Positions 13,061-19,226 of a DNA stretch of 19,226 nt are shown here, one piece after another (positions within the stretch are counted from its first letter, which is position 1; every line of letters begins with the position of its first letter). The notes under the pieces were generated by a model. That model saw only the letters and a list, made by a program, of their open reading frames with translations. It was not told where the DNA came from and ran no database searches. The stretch comes from an uncultured bacterium (GTDB taxonomy: Bacteria > Actinomycetota > Coriobacteriia > Coriobacteriales > Coriobacteriaceae): assembly GCA_905216045.1 (NCBI GenBank), contig CAJMSL010000026.1, positions 1 through 19,226 of the forward strand, read 5' to 3'. A program made the position numbers and the translations under genes.

Positions 13061-13717
13061 CTATTTACCACCTTTCATAGCCGGAATTCGGCCAACAACG
13101 GGAATGCCCAGGAGCTCTTCTGCCTCTTCGGCACCGCGGATGCGGGTATTGAGCATGTCTGCCAAAACGACATAGGCAACTGCGATAAAGATACCGGCGA
13201 GGAACGCGACAGCAACGTACAGCATACGCTTGGGACCGCTGGGGGCTTCGGGGGTCTTAGCCTCGTCGATAACGTTGATGCTCTGGGCAGCGCCGACGTT
13301 CTGAGCGACCGTACTCACCGAGCTGGCCATGGCCTTTGCGACCTTAGCCGTCTCCTTGGCATCGGTGCCGGTAACCGAAAGCGTAATGACACGCGTGGTG
13401 GTCTCGGAGGAAACAGACACCTTGTAGTCATCCAGATCGGTGAGGCCCAGTTCATTGGCTGCGCCGCTCTTAACGCTATCGCTATCCAGCAGCGTGGCGA
13501 TATCGTTGGAAAGCATCTGACTCGCCGAGAGATCGTTGTAGCTCATCTGACCGCTATCGTCGGTCTTGGCGAGAATGTACATGCTCGTCGTCGCGGTATA
13601 GGTGTTGTCCATCGCAACGAAGGACACGATGCCCATGGCGATCGCGCAGACCACCGGAAGGGTGATGACCAGCTGAAGGTGCTTCTTCAGCAGCTGGAAC
13701 AGTTCGAGAAGGGTCAT
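13061..13717 (-). CDS. Wzz/CpsC-type membrane adaptor of a BY-kinase
   Basis: A 218-residue polysaccharide co-polymerase of the Wzz/CpsC (YwqC) family that activates the BY-kinase and influences chain length. It begins with a short cytoplasmic helix (LLELFQLLKKHLQ) typical of Wzz domains. Helix 1 follows at about 15-35, then an extracytoplasmic domain at 36-164 with the family stretch YTATTSMYILAK and a proline-containing motif (TPEAPSGPKR). Helix 2 is at about 165-187. A cytoplasmic tail ends with the kinase-contact-like segment AEELLGIPVVGRIPAMK. AAAGG lies eight bases before the ATG. It is first in the three-gene set and about 195 bases below the preceding kinase gene, with its own plausible promoter. 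Confidence 0.93.
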   Translation of the reverse strand: MTLLELFQLLKKHLQLVITLPVVCAIAMGIVSFVAMDNTYTATTSMYILAKTDDSGQMSYNDLSASQMLSNDIATLLDSDSVKSGAANELGLTDLDDYKVSVSSETTTRVITLSVTGTDAKETAKVAKAMASSVSTVAQNVGAAQSINVIDEAKTPEAPSGPKRMLYVAVAFLAGIFIAVAYVVLADMLNTRIRGAEEAEELLGIPVVGRIPAMKGGK

Positions 13718-13764
13718 GCAGCTTGCCTTTCATTTCCCCAGTTCGGATTGACAAAACTGTCCGT

Positions 13765-13801
13765 ATGTTATCGCATCTTTTTACCGAGACCAAACTCTAT
13801 A
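13765..13801 (-). promoter_or_regulatory. Candidate promoter of the tyrosine-kinase gene set
   Basis: On the minus strand TTGGTC (13793-13788) and TAACAT (13770-13765) are 17 bases apart, leaving a leader of about 40 bases. A second possible -10, TATAGA, lies at 13801-13796. Both are imperfect matches to housekeeping consensus. Confidence 0.3.
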
Positions 13802-13858
13802 CATAAGAAACAGGCTCTCCTGTAAAAATGTCGGAAGCAATCGTAAAATTGCACAACA

Positions 13859-13887
13859 ACGCCGCACCCGAAAGTCAAATGCGGCGT
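13859..13887 (-). terminator. Probable terminator of the PhoR-like kinase gene
   Basis: ACGCCGCA (13859-13866) pairs exactly with TGCGGCGT (13880-13887) across a 13-base loop, about 26 bases after the kinase stop codon. On the minus strand it is followed by TGTTGTGCAATTTT, a weak T-rich tail. It probably separates the phosphate-type two-component genes from the tyrosine-kinase set. Confidence 0.5.
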
Positions 13888-13912
13888 CTGCATCAATATC
13901 TATGTTATATCG

Positions 13913-15337
13913 CTATGCGAATGGCTCGTCCTGCTGTATGGGAAACGTCACCGTAATGGTGGTTCCCACGCCCAACTCGCTCGACAGATCGAGCGTGGCG
14001 TGATGATACAGGGCCGCATGCTTGACAATGGCAAGCCCCAGACCGGTTCCGCCGCGTGCCTTGGACCTACTCTTGTCCACGCGATAGAACCGCTCAAATA
14101 CCTTGCCCTGTTCTTCAGGCGCGATACCGATTCCCGTGTCGGCGACCGCAAGGAACGGATGGCCTTCGTCGTTGGTGCCGCACTGCAGCGTAACCGTACC
14201 GCCGGGTCGATTGTAGCGGATGGCGTTGCTTGCCAGATTATAGATGAGCTCGTCAATCAAGCGCGACACGCCCTCGATGACCACAGGCTTGGTCTCATGA
14301 CTTATCGTCACATTCGCCTGACGGGCGACCTGTTCAAGACGCTGCTCGACCGCGTAGATGGCACGCGAGAGCTCAATAGGCTCCGTGGACCCAATGGGCA
14401 CCGCCTCGCCCTCAGCTGCACGCTCGGCCTCGTCCAAGTTAGACAGCGTAAGGATATCGTTGACAAGCGCTGCCAAGCGGCCCGCCTCACGATAGATGCG
14501 ACCGCCAAAGTTGCGCAGGTCGCCCTCGCCCTCGACCATGCCGTTTGCGATGAGCTCGGCATAGCCCGAAATCGCCGTAAGCGGCGTCTTGAGCTCATGG
14601 GTGATATTCGCCGTGAACTCGCGGCGCATACGGTCGTTGTCCGCCAGCACCGCCATTTGGCGCTTGAGCTCCTGGCGCTGCGACTCAATACGCTCAAGCA
14701 TGGGGACCATCTCGGCATAGGCGTGCTCATAGCTACGGCGTGGGTGGTCCAAATCCACCTCTTGCAAAGGCGCGATGATGGCACGGGACTCGCGGCGCGC
14801 CATAAAAAACGAGAGTACCGCACCCGCTGCTGCGATAAGCAGCATCGGCGCCACCATCGACAGCAAAATCGCCGCAACGCCAGGCTGGGCCTGCGCCAAG
14901 CGGACAACCTGGCCGTTATCAAGGGCGACGGCGCGATACAGCATAATCTCGTCGAGCGTAGAGCTTGCGCGCTCCGCGGAACCCGAACCACTCTCAAAGG
15001 CCTCGATGACCTCGGGGCGATCGCCATGGTTGGGCAGTGTGGAAGGCGACGCCTCGTTGTCGTAGGCAACCGATCCATCCTTGTTAATCAGCGTGATGCG
15101 CAAGTCCTCTCGATCGAGGCTACGCAAGAACGGGATGGGCTCCTGCTGCTCGTCGAGGGCGGCAGCAATGAGCTCGGTTTCTTGCGCCAGGTTGGCACTC
15201 GTGGCATCCGCCAAGGTGTTTTGCACAAAGAACGCACCCAGCACCGTAAACGCCACGATAACCGCCATGGCGCAGACAAAGATCGTCACAAAAACGCGGT
15301 GCGACAGCGTATGTTTTCCCTGGGGGGCGAAGACCAC
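13913..15337 (-). CDS. PhoR-like sensor histidine kinase
   Basis: A 474-residue membrane sensor kinase. Helix 1 is at about 15-38, an extracytoplasmic sensor domain at 40-155, and helix 2 at about 156-179. A linker and coiled segment reach 240. The H-box FTANITHELKTPLTAISGY has the phospho-acceptor His247. The ATPase follows with an N-box near 367-371, DTGIGI at 400-405, FERFYRVD and GGTGLGLAIVKH at about 429-440. All catalytic motifs are intact. Architecture and neighbours (PhoB-like regulator and pstB directly upstream) suggest the phosphate-starvation PhoR role. The start is GTG, with GGAGGAG of its Shine-Dalgarno overlapping the stop of the regulator gene three bases away, so the pair is translationally linked. 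Confidence 0.92.
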   Translation of the reverse strand: MVFAPQGKHTLSHRVFVTIFVCAMAVIVAFTVLGAFFVQNTLADATSANLAQETELIAAALDEQQEPIPFLRSLDREDLRITLINKDGSVAYDNEASPSTLPNHGDRPEVIEAFESGSGSAERASSTLDEIMLYRAVALDNGQVVRLAQAQPGVAAILLSMVAPMLLIAAAGAVLSFFMARRESRAIIAPLQEVDLDHPRRSYEHAYAEMVPMLERIESQRQELKRQMAVLADNDRMRREFTANITHELKTPLTAISGYAELIANGMVEGEGDLRNFGGRIYREAGRLAALVNDILTLSNLDEAERAAEGEAVPIGSTEPIELSRAIYAVEQRLEQVARQANVTISHETKPVVIEGVSRLIDELIYNLASNAIRYNRPGGTVTLQCGTNDEGHPFLAVADTGIGIAPEEQGKVFERFYRVDKSRSKARGGTGLGLAIVKHAALYHHATLDLSSELGVGTTITVTFPIQQDEPFA

Positions 15338-15340
15338 GGG

Positions 15341-16069
15341 TTACTCCTCCGATGCGGTGGCCGCGGTGTCGTCACCTTCGGCACCATCACCGGCAGAAGG
15401 CTCGGCCAAGCGGTAGCCCACGCCGCGCACGGTCTCGATGGCGCTGGCATGCTCGCCCAGTTTTTGGCGAAGCGTCTGCACGTGCACGTCAACGGTGCGC
15501 GAACCGCCGTCGAAGTCCCAGCCCCACACGCTCTGCAGCAACGACTCGCGGGTAAAGACCACGCCGGGCTTGCGCATGAGGTACTCGAGCAGGTCGAACT
15601 CGCGCAGGGTGAGCTTAAGCGACTCGCCGGCAACAGTCACCTCACGATGGCTGGGCGAGAGCACGATGTCGCCCACGCTGAGCACATCGCTTGCCTGTTT
15701 GACCATGCCGCCGCGACGCAGCAGTGCGCGGCAGCGGCTGGCGAGCTCCATGTGCGAAAACGGCTTAGTCAGGTAATCGTCGGCACCGCCATCGAGCGCC
15801 ATCACCTTGTCGAGCTCGGTATCCTTGGCGGTAAGCATCATGATGGGCACCGTCGCCGTCAGGCGATCGGCACGCAGTCGACGCATAATCGCCAAGCCAT
15901 CGGTATCGGGCAGCATGATGTCGAGCAGGACGGCATCGGGTACCCGTCGCGCCACGGCAGCCTTAAACTCACCGTCGCACGAAAAGCCTTCGGCCTCAAT
16001 CCCCTGCTTGCGCAGCGCATAGACCGTCAAATCCCTGATGTTGTCATCGTCCTCGACGTAATAGATCAT
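15341..16069 (-). CDS. PhoB-like OmpR-family response regulator
   Basis: A 242-residue DNA-binding regulator. The receiver domain has the acidic pocket EDDD near residues 6-9, phospho-acceptor Asp50 in LLDIMLPDTDG, the Thr of MLTAKD and Lys102 in TKPF. After a short linker the winged-helix domain contains LTLREFDLLEYL, WGWDFDGGSRTVDVHV and VRGVGYRL, standard OmpR/PhoB marks. The ATG at 16069 is chosen because AAAGGGG precedes it by seven bases; an upstream ATG at 16093 has none. It follows pstB by about 65 bases, a gap containing the palindrome AAAGGTACCTTT (16111-16122), and is coupled to the downstream kinase. Phosphate control is inferred from context. Confidence 0.93.
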   Translation of the reverse strand: MIYYVEDDDNIRDLTVYALRKQGIEAEGFSCDGEFKAAVARRVPDAVLLDIMLPDTDGLAIMRRLRADRLTATVPIMMLTAKDTELDKVMALDGGADDYLTKPFSHMELASRCRALLRRGGMVKQASDVLSVGDIVLSPSHREVTVAGESLKLTLREFDLLEYLMRKPGVVFTRESLLQSVWGWDFDGGSRTVDVHVQTLRQKLGEHASAIETVRGVGYRLAEPSAGDGAEGDDTAATASEE

Positions 16070-16133
16070 GTTGAACCCCTTTGCGGCCGGCATGACCGCA
16101 TCTTAACCCTAAAGGTACCTTTACTAGATGGTA

Positions 16134-17009
16134 TCAGCCAAAACGCCCCGTCAAATAATCCGCCGTGCGCGGATCGGTCGGATTCTTGAAGAGTTGCGCG
16201 GTGGGCGCGTGCTCCACCAGCTCACCCAGCAAAAAGAATGCGACCGAATCGGAGATACGCGCCGCCTGCTGCATATTGTGCGTAACGACCACGAGCGTGC
16301 AGGTCTCTTTGAGCTCGCAGGCCAGCTGCTCCACCACCAGCGTCGACACAGGATCGAGTGCCGAGGTCGGCTCGTCCATCAGCAGAATGTCGGGCTGCAC
16401 GGCAAGTGCGCGGGCGATGCACAGGCGCTGCTGCTGGCCGCCCGAAAGACCCAGACCCGACTCTTTGAGCTTGTCCTTGGCCTCGTCCCACAGGGCGGCG
16501 CGTCGCAGGGAGTCTTCGACCAGCTCGTCGAGCACGACGCGATCGCGCACACCCATACCGCGCGGCCCATAGGCGACGTTGTCGTAGATGCTCATGGGAA
16601 ACGGGTTGGGGCGCTGGAACACCATGCCCACGCGCTGGCGAAGGCGGCAGATGTCGTAGTCGCCCAGGATATCTTGACCATCGAGCGCAATCTTGCCCTC
16701 GATTCGGCAGTCCTTGATGCCGTCGTTCATGCGGTTAAAGCAGCGCAGCAACGTGGACTTTCCGCAGCCCGAAGGCCCGATGAACGAGGTAATCTGCTTG
16801 TCGCGGATCTTGATATTCACGTCCTTGAGCGCATGGTGGTCGCCATAGAACAGGTCGAGGCCCTCAACATCGATTCGCGTCGGCGAGGCGGCAAGATCCT
16901 CTGCCGTGGGGCGAGTCGCATCCCCAACCTCGCGCTCGTGCGCGGCCTCGGCCTGCGCTTTCATGAGTTCTTCAAGCTCCGTGGGCTCCACAGCCGCAGC
17001 AGCCGTCAT
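16134..17009 (-). CDS. pstB: PstB, phosphate ABC transporter ATP-binding protein
   Basis: The 291-residue ATPase of the high-affinity phosphate importer PstSCAB; it also takes part in signalling to PhoR. Walker A GPSGCGKST is at 78-86, and the PstB-specific Q-loop region reads VGMVFQRPNPFPMSIYDNVA. The signature LSGGQQQR starts at 188, Walker B ILLMDEP ends at 214, and the switch histidine is in THNMQQA (His244). The C-terminal NPTDPRTADYLTGRFG matches the usual PstB ending. An Ala/Glu-rich N-terminal extension of about 43 residues exceeds the usual 250-260 residue length. The ATG at 17009 has a perfect GGAGGT seven bases upstream; a GTG at 17024 would put this site within the gene. No pstS, pstC, pstA or phoU is adjacent on either side. 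Confidence 0.96.
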   Translation of the reverse strand: MTAAAAVEPTELEELMKAQAEAAHEREVGDATRPTAEDLAASPTRIDVEGLDLFYGDHHALKDVNIKIRDKQITSFIGPSGCGKSTLLRCFNRMNDGIKDCRIEGKIALDGQDILGDYDICRLRQRVGMVFQRPNPFPMSIYDNVAYGPRGMGVRDRVVLDELVEDSLRRAALWDEAKDKLKESGLGLSGGQQQRLCIARALAVQPDILLMDEPTSALDPVSTLVVEQLACELKETCTLVVVTHNMQQAARISDSVAFFLLGELVEHAPTAQLFKNPTDPRTADYLTGRFG

Positions 17010-17085
17010 ACCGCATACCTCCACATCGATATCAATTCAGCAGTATCGATAGTAGGAATCGCGGCTCATATGCACGTGAGCGCAT

Positions 17086-17101
17086 TGTCAAGTGTTTGTA
17101 A
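17086..17101 (-). promoter_or_regulatory. Possible pstB promoter with PhoB/PhoP-like hexamer repeat
   Basis: On the minus strand TTACAA (17101-17096) and TTGACA (17091-17086) are tandem hexamers four bases apart, reminiscent of the TT(A/C)ACA repeats bound by PhoP in Firmicutes. TTGACA could equally be a -35 element, with TATGAG 15 bases further on as a poor -10. It lies 76 bases before the pstB start. Confidence 0.3.
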
Positions 17102-17112
17102 GGGCACGCTGG

Positions 17113-18351
17113 CTATGCGGCGGGCAGCTCGATGGTGAATATCGTGTGTTCGGGCGTCGATTCACATGCAACGGTACCGCCGTGCGCGCATACGATCTCC
17201 TTGGCGATGGCAAGCCCCAGTCCAGCGCCGCCGCGATTGGTCGCACGCGCCGCATCCAGGCGATAGAACTTCTCAAAGATCACCTTGAGCTTAGCCGCAG
17301 GGATTGGATCGCCCTGATTGATAAAGCGCACGCGCACGCCACCGCCGTCCCGGCGTCTGGCCTCGATCGTGATGGTCGAGCCCTCATAGCTATAGGCAAT
17401 AGCGTTTTTCATGATGTTGTTGAACACGCGAGCCATTTTGTCGCCATCCACGAGCACCGTCAGGTCCTCGCGAATATCAACTTGGACTTCCTTATGCTGC
17501 TCGTTGAGGATGGGATAGAACTCGTCAGTCACCTGAGCCAGCAGCAACCCCAGATCAACATAGCCGCGCGTGAGCACGATATCGTGGAAGTCAAAGCGCG
17601 TGATATCGAAGAACTCTTCGATGAGCGTATCGAGCCGGTGCGCCTTGTCGAGCGCCACGCCCGTAAAGTGCGCACGTTGCTCAACCGGCAGCTCGGGAGC
17701 CTCTTGCAGCAGCGAAAGATAGCCCACCACACTGGCAAGCGGGGTGCGTAGGTCATGTGCCAAGTACGTGACCAAATCGTCCTTGCGATGCGACTCGTCA
17801 CGCAGAGCTTGCTGCACCTTGCGTTCACGGTCACGCACGCGGTTAAGGGCGCCCTCGACCTCCAAGAAGTCGCCGTCGATGTTATCCCAGGTGTCGGGGT
17901 GATCGATCAGGCGATCTTGAATACGAGCGGCCAGCACACAATCGGCATGCTGCTCGCCCTGCTCGTAGCCCTGGTAGTACAGGGCGCGGCCACACAAGAA
18001 CAGCACGCACGCGGCAAGCGCCAGCACAAAGCCAAGCATGTTGAATACAAAGCCGGCATCGAACAGCACCGGCCCTTCGATGCCGCCGAGCGCCATGGCG
18101 CCAATCGCCAACGTCATGGCCCACGCGGCGCCGCCAATCACCACGCAGCGGCACACGATCTCAAATCGATCGATCAGCAAAAAGCCGACAAGCAGCACCG
18201 CCAAGATTCCGACGATGTTGTCGATGCCAATCAGCAGCAGGCTCAGCAAAAAGAGCAGCACCGTTGCAAGCGCGCGGTTGTCGACGACCGACCTCACGTA
18301 TTCAAAGAGCCGATCGGGCACCTCGAACGCTTGCCTATCGTCTTTTGTCAT
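17113..18351 (-). CDS. VanS-like sensor histidine kinase
   Basis: A 412-residue kinase. Its N-terminal part has about four helices (near 29-46, 47-62, 67-90 and 97-121) with very short loops, so it lacks a large external sensor domain. A coiled linker leads to the H-box YLAHDLRTPLASVVGYLSLL with His199, whose wording is typical of the VanS group. The ATPase has an N-box near 311-316, FEKFYRLDAARATN and GGAGLGLAIAKEIV, again VanS-like. The G1 box reads INQGDPIP, with Asn345 where DxGxG kinases have Asp; VanS-like kinases often deviate here, so activity is not excluded. The gene follows its regulator by 26 bases. No vanH, vanA/B or vanX homologue is in the window, so glycopeptide resistance cannot be claimed. 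Confidence 0.92.
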   Translation of the reverse strand: MTKDDRQAFEVPDRLFEYVRSVVDNRALATVLLFLLSLLLIGIDNIVGILAVLLVGFLLIDRFEIVCRCVVIGGAAWAMTLAIGAMALGGIEGPVLFDAGFVFNMLGFVLALAACVLFLCGRALYYQGYEQGEQHADCVLAARIQDRLIDHPDTWDNIDGDFLEVEGALNRVRDRERKVQQALRDESHRKDDLVTYLAHDLRTPLASVVGYLSLLQEAPELPVEQRAHFTGVALDKAHRLDTLIEEFFDITRFDFHDIVLTRGYVDLGLLLAQVTDEFYPILNEQHKEVQVDIREDLTVLVDGDKMARVFNNIMKNAIAYSYEGSTITIEARRRDGGGVRVRFINQGDPIPAAKLKVIFEKFYRLDAARATNRGGAGLGLAIAKEIVCAHGGTVACESTPEHTIFTIELPAA

Positions 18352-18377
18352 ATCAAGATCCTCACAAGCGAAAAGCG

Positions 18378-19073
18378 TTATTCGATGATGTAGCCGACGC
18401 CCCAGACGTTTTTGATAAAGCGCGGCTTTTGTGCGTCATCGCCGATCTTTTCGCGCAGGTGGCGAATGTGTACCATCACCGTATTGTTGGAGCCGGGCAT
18501 AAAGTCCTCGTTCCACACTGCGCGGAACAGGTCCTCCACGGCCACCACGCTGCCGCGATGCTCGACCAGATACAGCAAGATTGAATACTCGGTGGGTGTG
18601 AGGCGCACCGGTGAACCGTCCACCGTTATGGAACGAGCATCGCGGTTGATCTCCAAGCCGTCGAGCTGAATGGTCGGCGACTCGGCCGCCTGTGCACGGC
18701 TACCGTAGCTGGTGTAGCGGCGAAGCTGAGCGTGCACGCGCGCGATGAGCTCCAGCGGACGGAACGGCTTAACCACGTAATCGTCCGCGCCAAGCGAAAG
18801 GCCCTCGATCTTGTCTTGCTGGGCATCGCGCGCCGTCAGCATGATCACGGGATAGGTATGGCTGGAACGGATTGTACGCAGCAGCTCAAACCCATCGATA
18901 TCGGGCAGCATGACATCCAGCAGCGCCAGATCGAACTCCTGCTCCAAGATTGCCTTGGCGGCATCGGCCCCGCTATAGGCAATCTGGACATCAAAGCCCT
19001 CTTTTGTAAGGTAGATACCAACCAAGTCGGCGATGGCCTTCTCGTCATCAACTACCAAAATGCGCTCGTTCAT
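18378..19073 (-). CDS. VanR-like OmpR-family response regulator
   Basis: A 231-residue transcription regulator. The receiver has the acidic pair in VVDDE (9-10), phospho-acceptor Asp53 in LLDVMLPDIDG, Thr81 in MLTARD and Lys102 in VKPF. The winged-helix domain includes LTPTEYSILLYLVEHRG, VWNEDFMPGSNNTVMVHIRHLREKIG and VWGVGYIIE, wording close to VanR-type regulators of Gram-positives. GAGGAG lies five to six bases before the ATG. It is the first gene of a two-gene unit with the VanS-like kinase downstream, presumed partners. Confidence 0.94.
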   Translation of the reverse strand: MNERILVVDDEKAIADLVGIYLTKEGFDVQIAYSGADAAKAILEQEFDLALLDVMLPDIDGFELLRTIRSSHTYPVIMLTARDAQQDKIEGLSLGADDYVVKPFRPLELIARVHAQLRRYTSYGSRAQAAESPTIQLDGLEINRDARSITVDGSPVRLTPTEYSILLYLVEHRGSVVAVEDLFRAVWNEDFMPGSNNTVMVHIRHLREKIGDDAQKPRFIKNVWGVGYIIE

Positions 19074-19093
19074 GCGTGCTCCTCTCGCGCTCC

Positions 19094-19099
19094 ATTATG
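19094..19099 (-). promoter_or_regulatory. Candidate -10 element of the VanR-like operon
   Basis: CATAAT on the minus strand lies 20 bases before the ATG of the regulator, so the transcript would have a very short leader holding just the Shine-Dalgarno. No matching -35 is found at 16-18 bases, which would suit an activator-dependent, possibly autoregulated, promoter. Confidence 0.3.
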
Positions 19100-19161
19100 C
19101 CCGAGGGGGCGCCCGTCACACACAACAAGCGTGGGTGATTAAGTCGGCCTTAAGCACCCTT

Positions 19162-19177
19162 GCGCCCGTTCGGGCGC
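19162..19177. other. Short GC hairpin near the right edge
   Basis: GCGCCCGTTCGGGCGC is a perfect inverted repeat with a six-base-pair stem and a four-base loop. Neither strand shows a T tract beside it. It may be a terminator remnant for a gene outside the window. Nothing else is identifiable between 19100 and 19226. Confidence 0.4.
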
Positions 19178-19226
19178 GGATGTGGGCCACGCACGCACGC
19201 GATGATCGCCGACGCCGGCAAACGAT

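Noticed and set aside
16111..16122. Palindrome AAAGGTACCTTT between pstB and the PhoB-like gene as a regulator site
   Set aside because: It is only 12 bases, single copy in the window and not next to a recognisable promoter; chance or a weak structural role is as likely.
14000..16189. 729-codon open frame on the plus strand
   Set aside because: It is antisense to the intact PhoR-like and PhoB-like genes. Its translation is Arg/His/Ala-rich with no domain, as expected from GC-biased third positions.
17113..19073. Vancomycin resistance locus
   Set aside because: Only a VanRS-like regulator pair is present, with no vanH, ligase or vanX. Such regulators are common without resistance.

Overview
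The window looks like chromosomal DNA from a high-GC Coriobacteriia gut bacterium, most likely Collinsella or a close relative. This rests on protein style (M20D amidohydrolase, tandem YhgE/Pip proteins, PstB beside PhoB/PhoR-like regulators), base composition and intergenic GGGGAC-type palindromic repeats; no database search was possible. All twelve confident full-length genes, and one internally deleted gene, lie on the minus strand, so transcription runs from high to low coordinates. No tRNA, rRNA, CRISPR array, phage gene or intact insertion sequence was seen.

In transcription order from the right, a VanR/VanS-like two-component system (19073-17113) is followed by pstB, the phosphate ABC transporter ATPase (17009-16134), then a PhoB-like regulator and a PhoR-like kinase (16069-13913). 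No pstS, pstC, pstA or phoU is in the window. After a 195-base gap comes a three-gene bacterial tyrosine-kinase phosphoregulatory set (13717-11654): a Wzz/CpsC-type membrane adaptor, a CpsD-type BY-kinase with a tyrosine-rich tail, and a CpsB-type PHP tyrosine-protein phosphatase. No glycosyltransferase, Wzx or Wzy gene accompanies it. A GNAT acetyltransferase (11614-11114) bordered by short GGGAC motifs follows, then htpG (10911-8887).

Below htpG are a long hairpin and a dispersed 23-base repeat, then two YhgE/Pip family membrane proteins of 938 and 729 residues, joined stop-to-start (TAAATG). The first carries an extra C-terminal segment with two predicted membrane helices and a polar tail. 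A 333-base gap holding a stack of hairpins and an intrinsic terminator separates them from an EamA/DMT transporter, which has its own clear terminator. An M20D amidohydrolase and an MFS transporter with an in-frame internal deletion follow. The left 300 bases hold two long palindromes and then homopolymer-rich sequence that looks like a contig edge.

The common themes are sensing and regulation of the envelope (two kinase/regulator pairs and the tyrosine-kinase set) and membrane proteins of little-known role (the YhgE pair). The observations most worth a second look are the coupled YhgE pair with its unequal partner, the tyrosine-kinase set without biosynthetic genes, pstB without its permease, the deleted MFS gene and the palindromic repeats.
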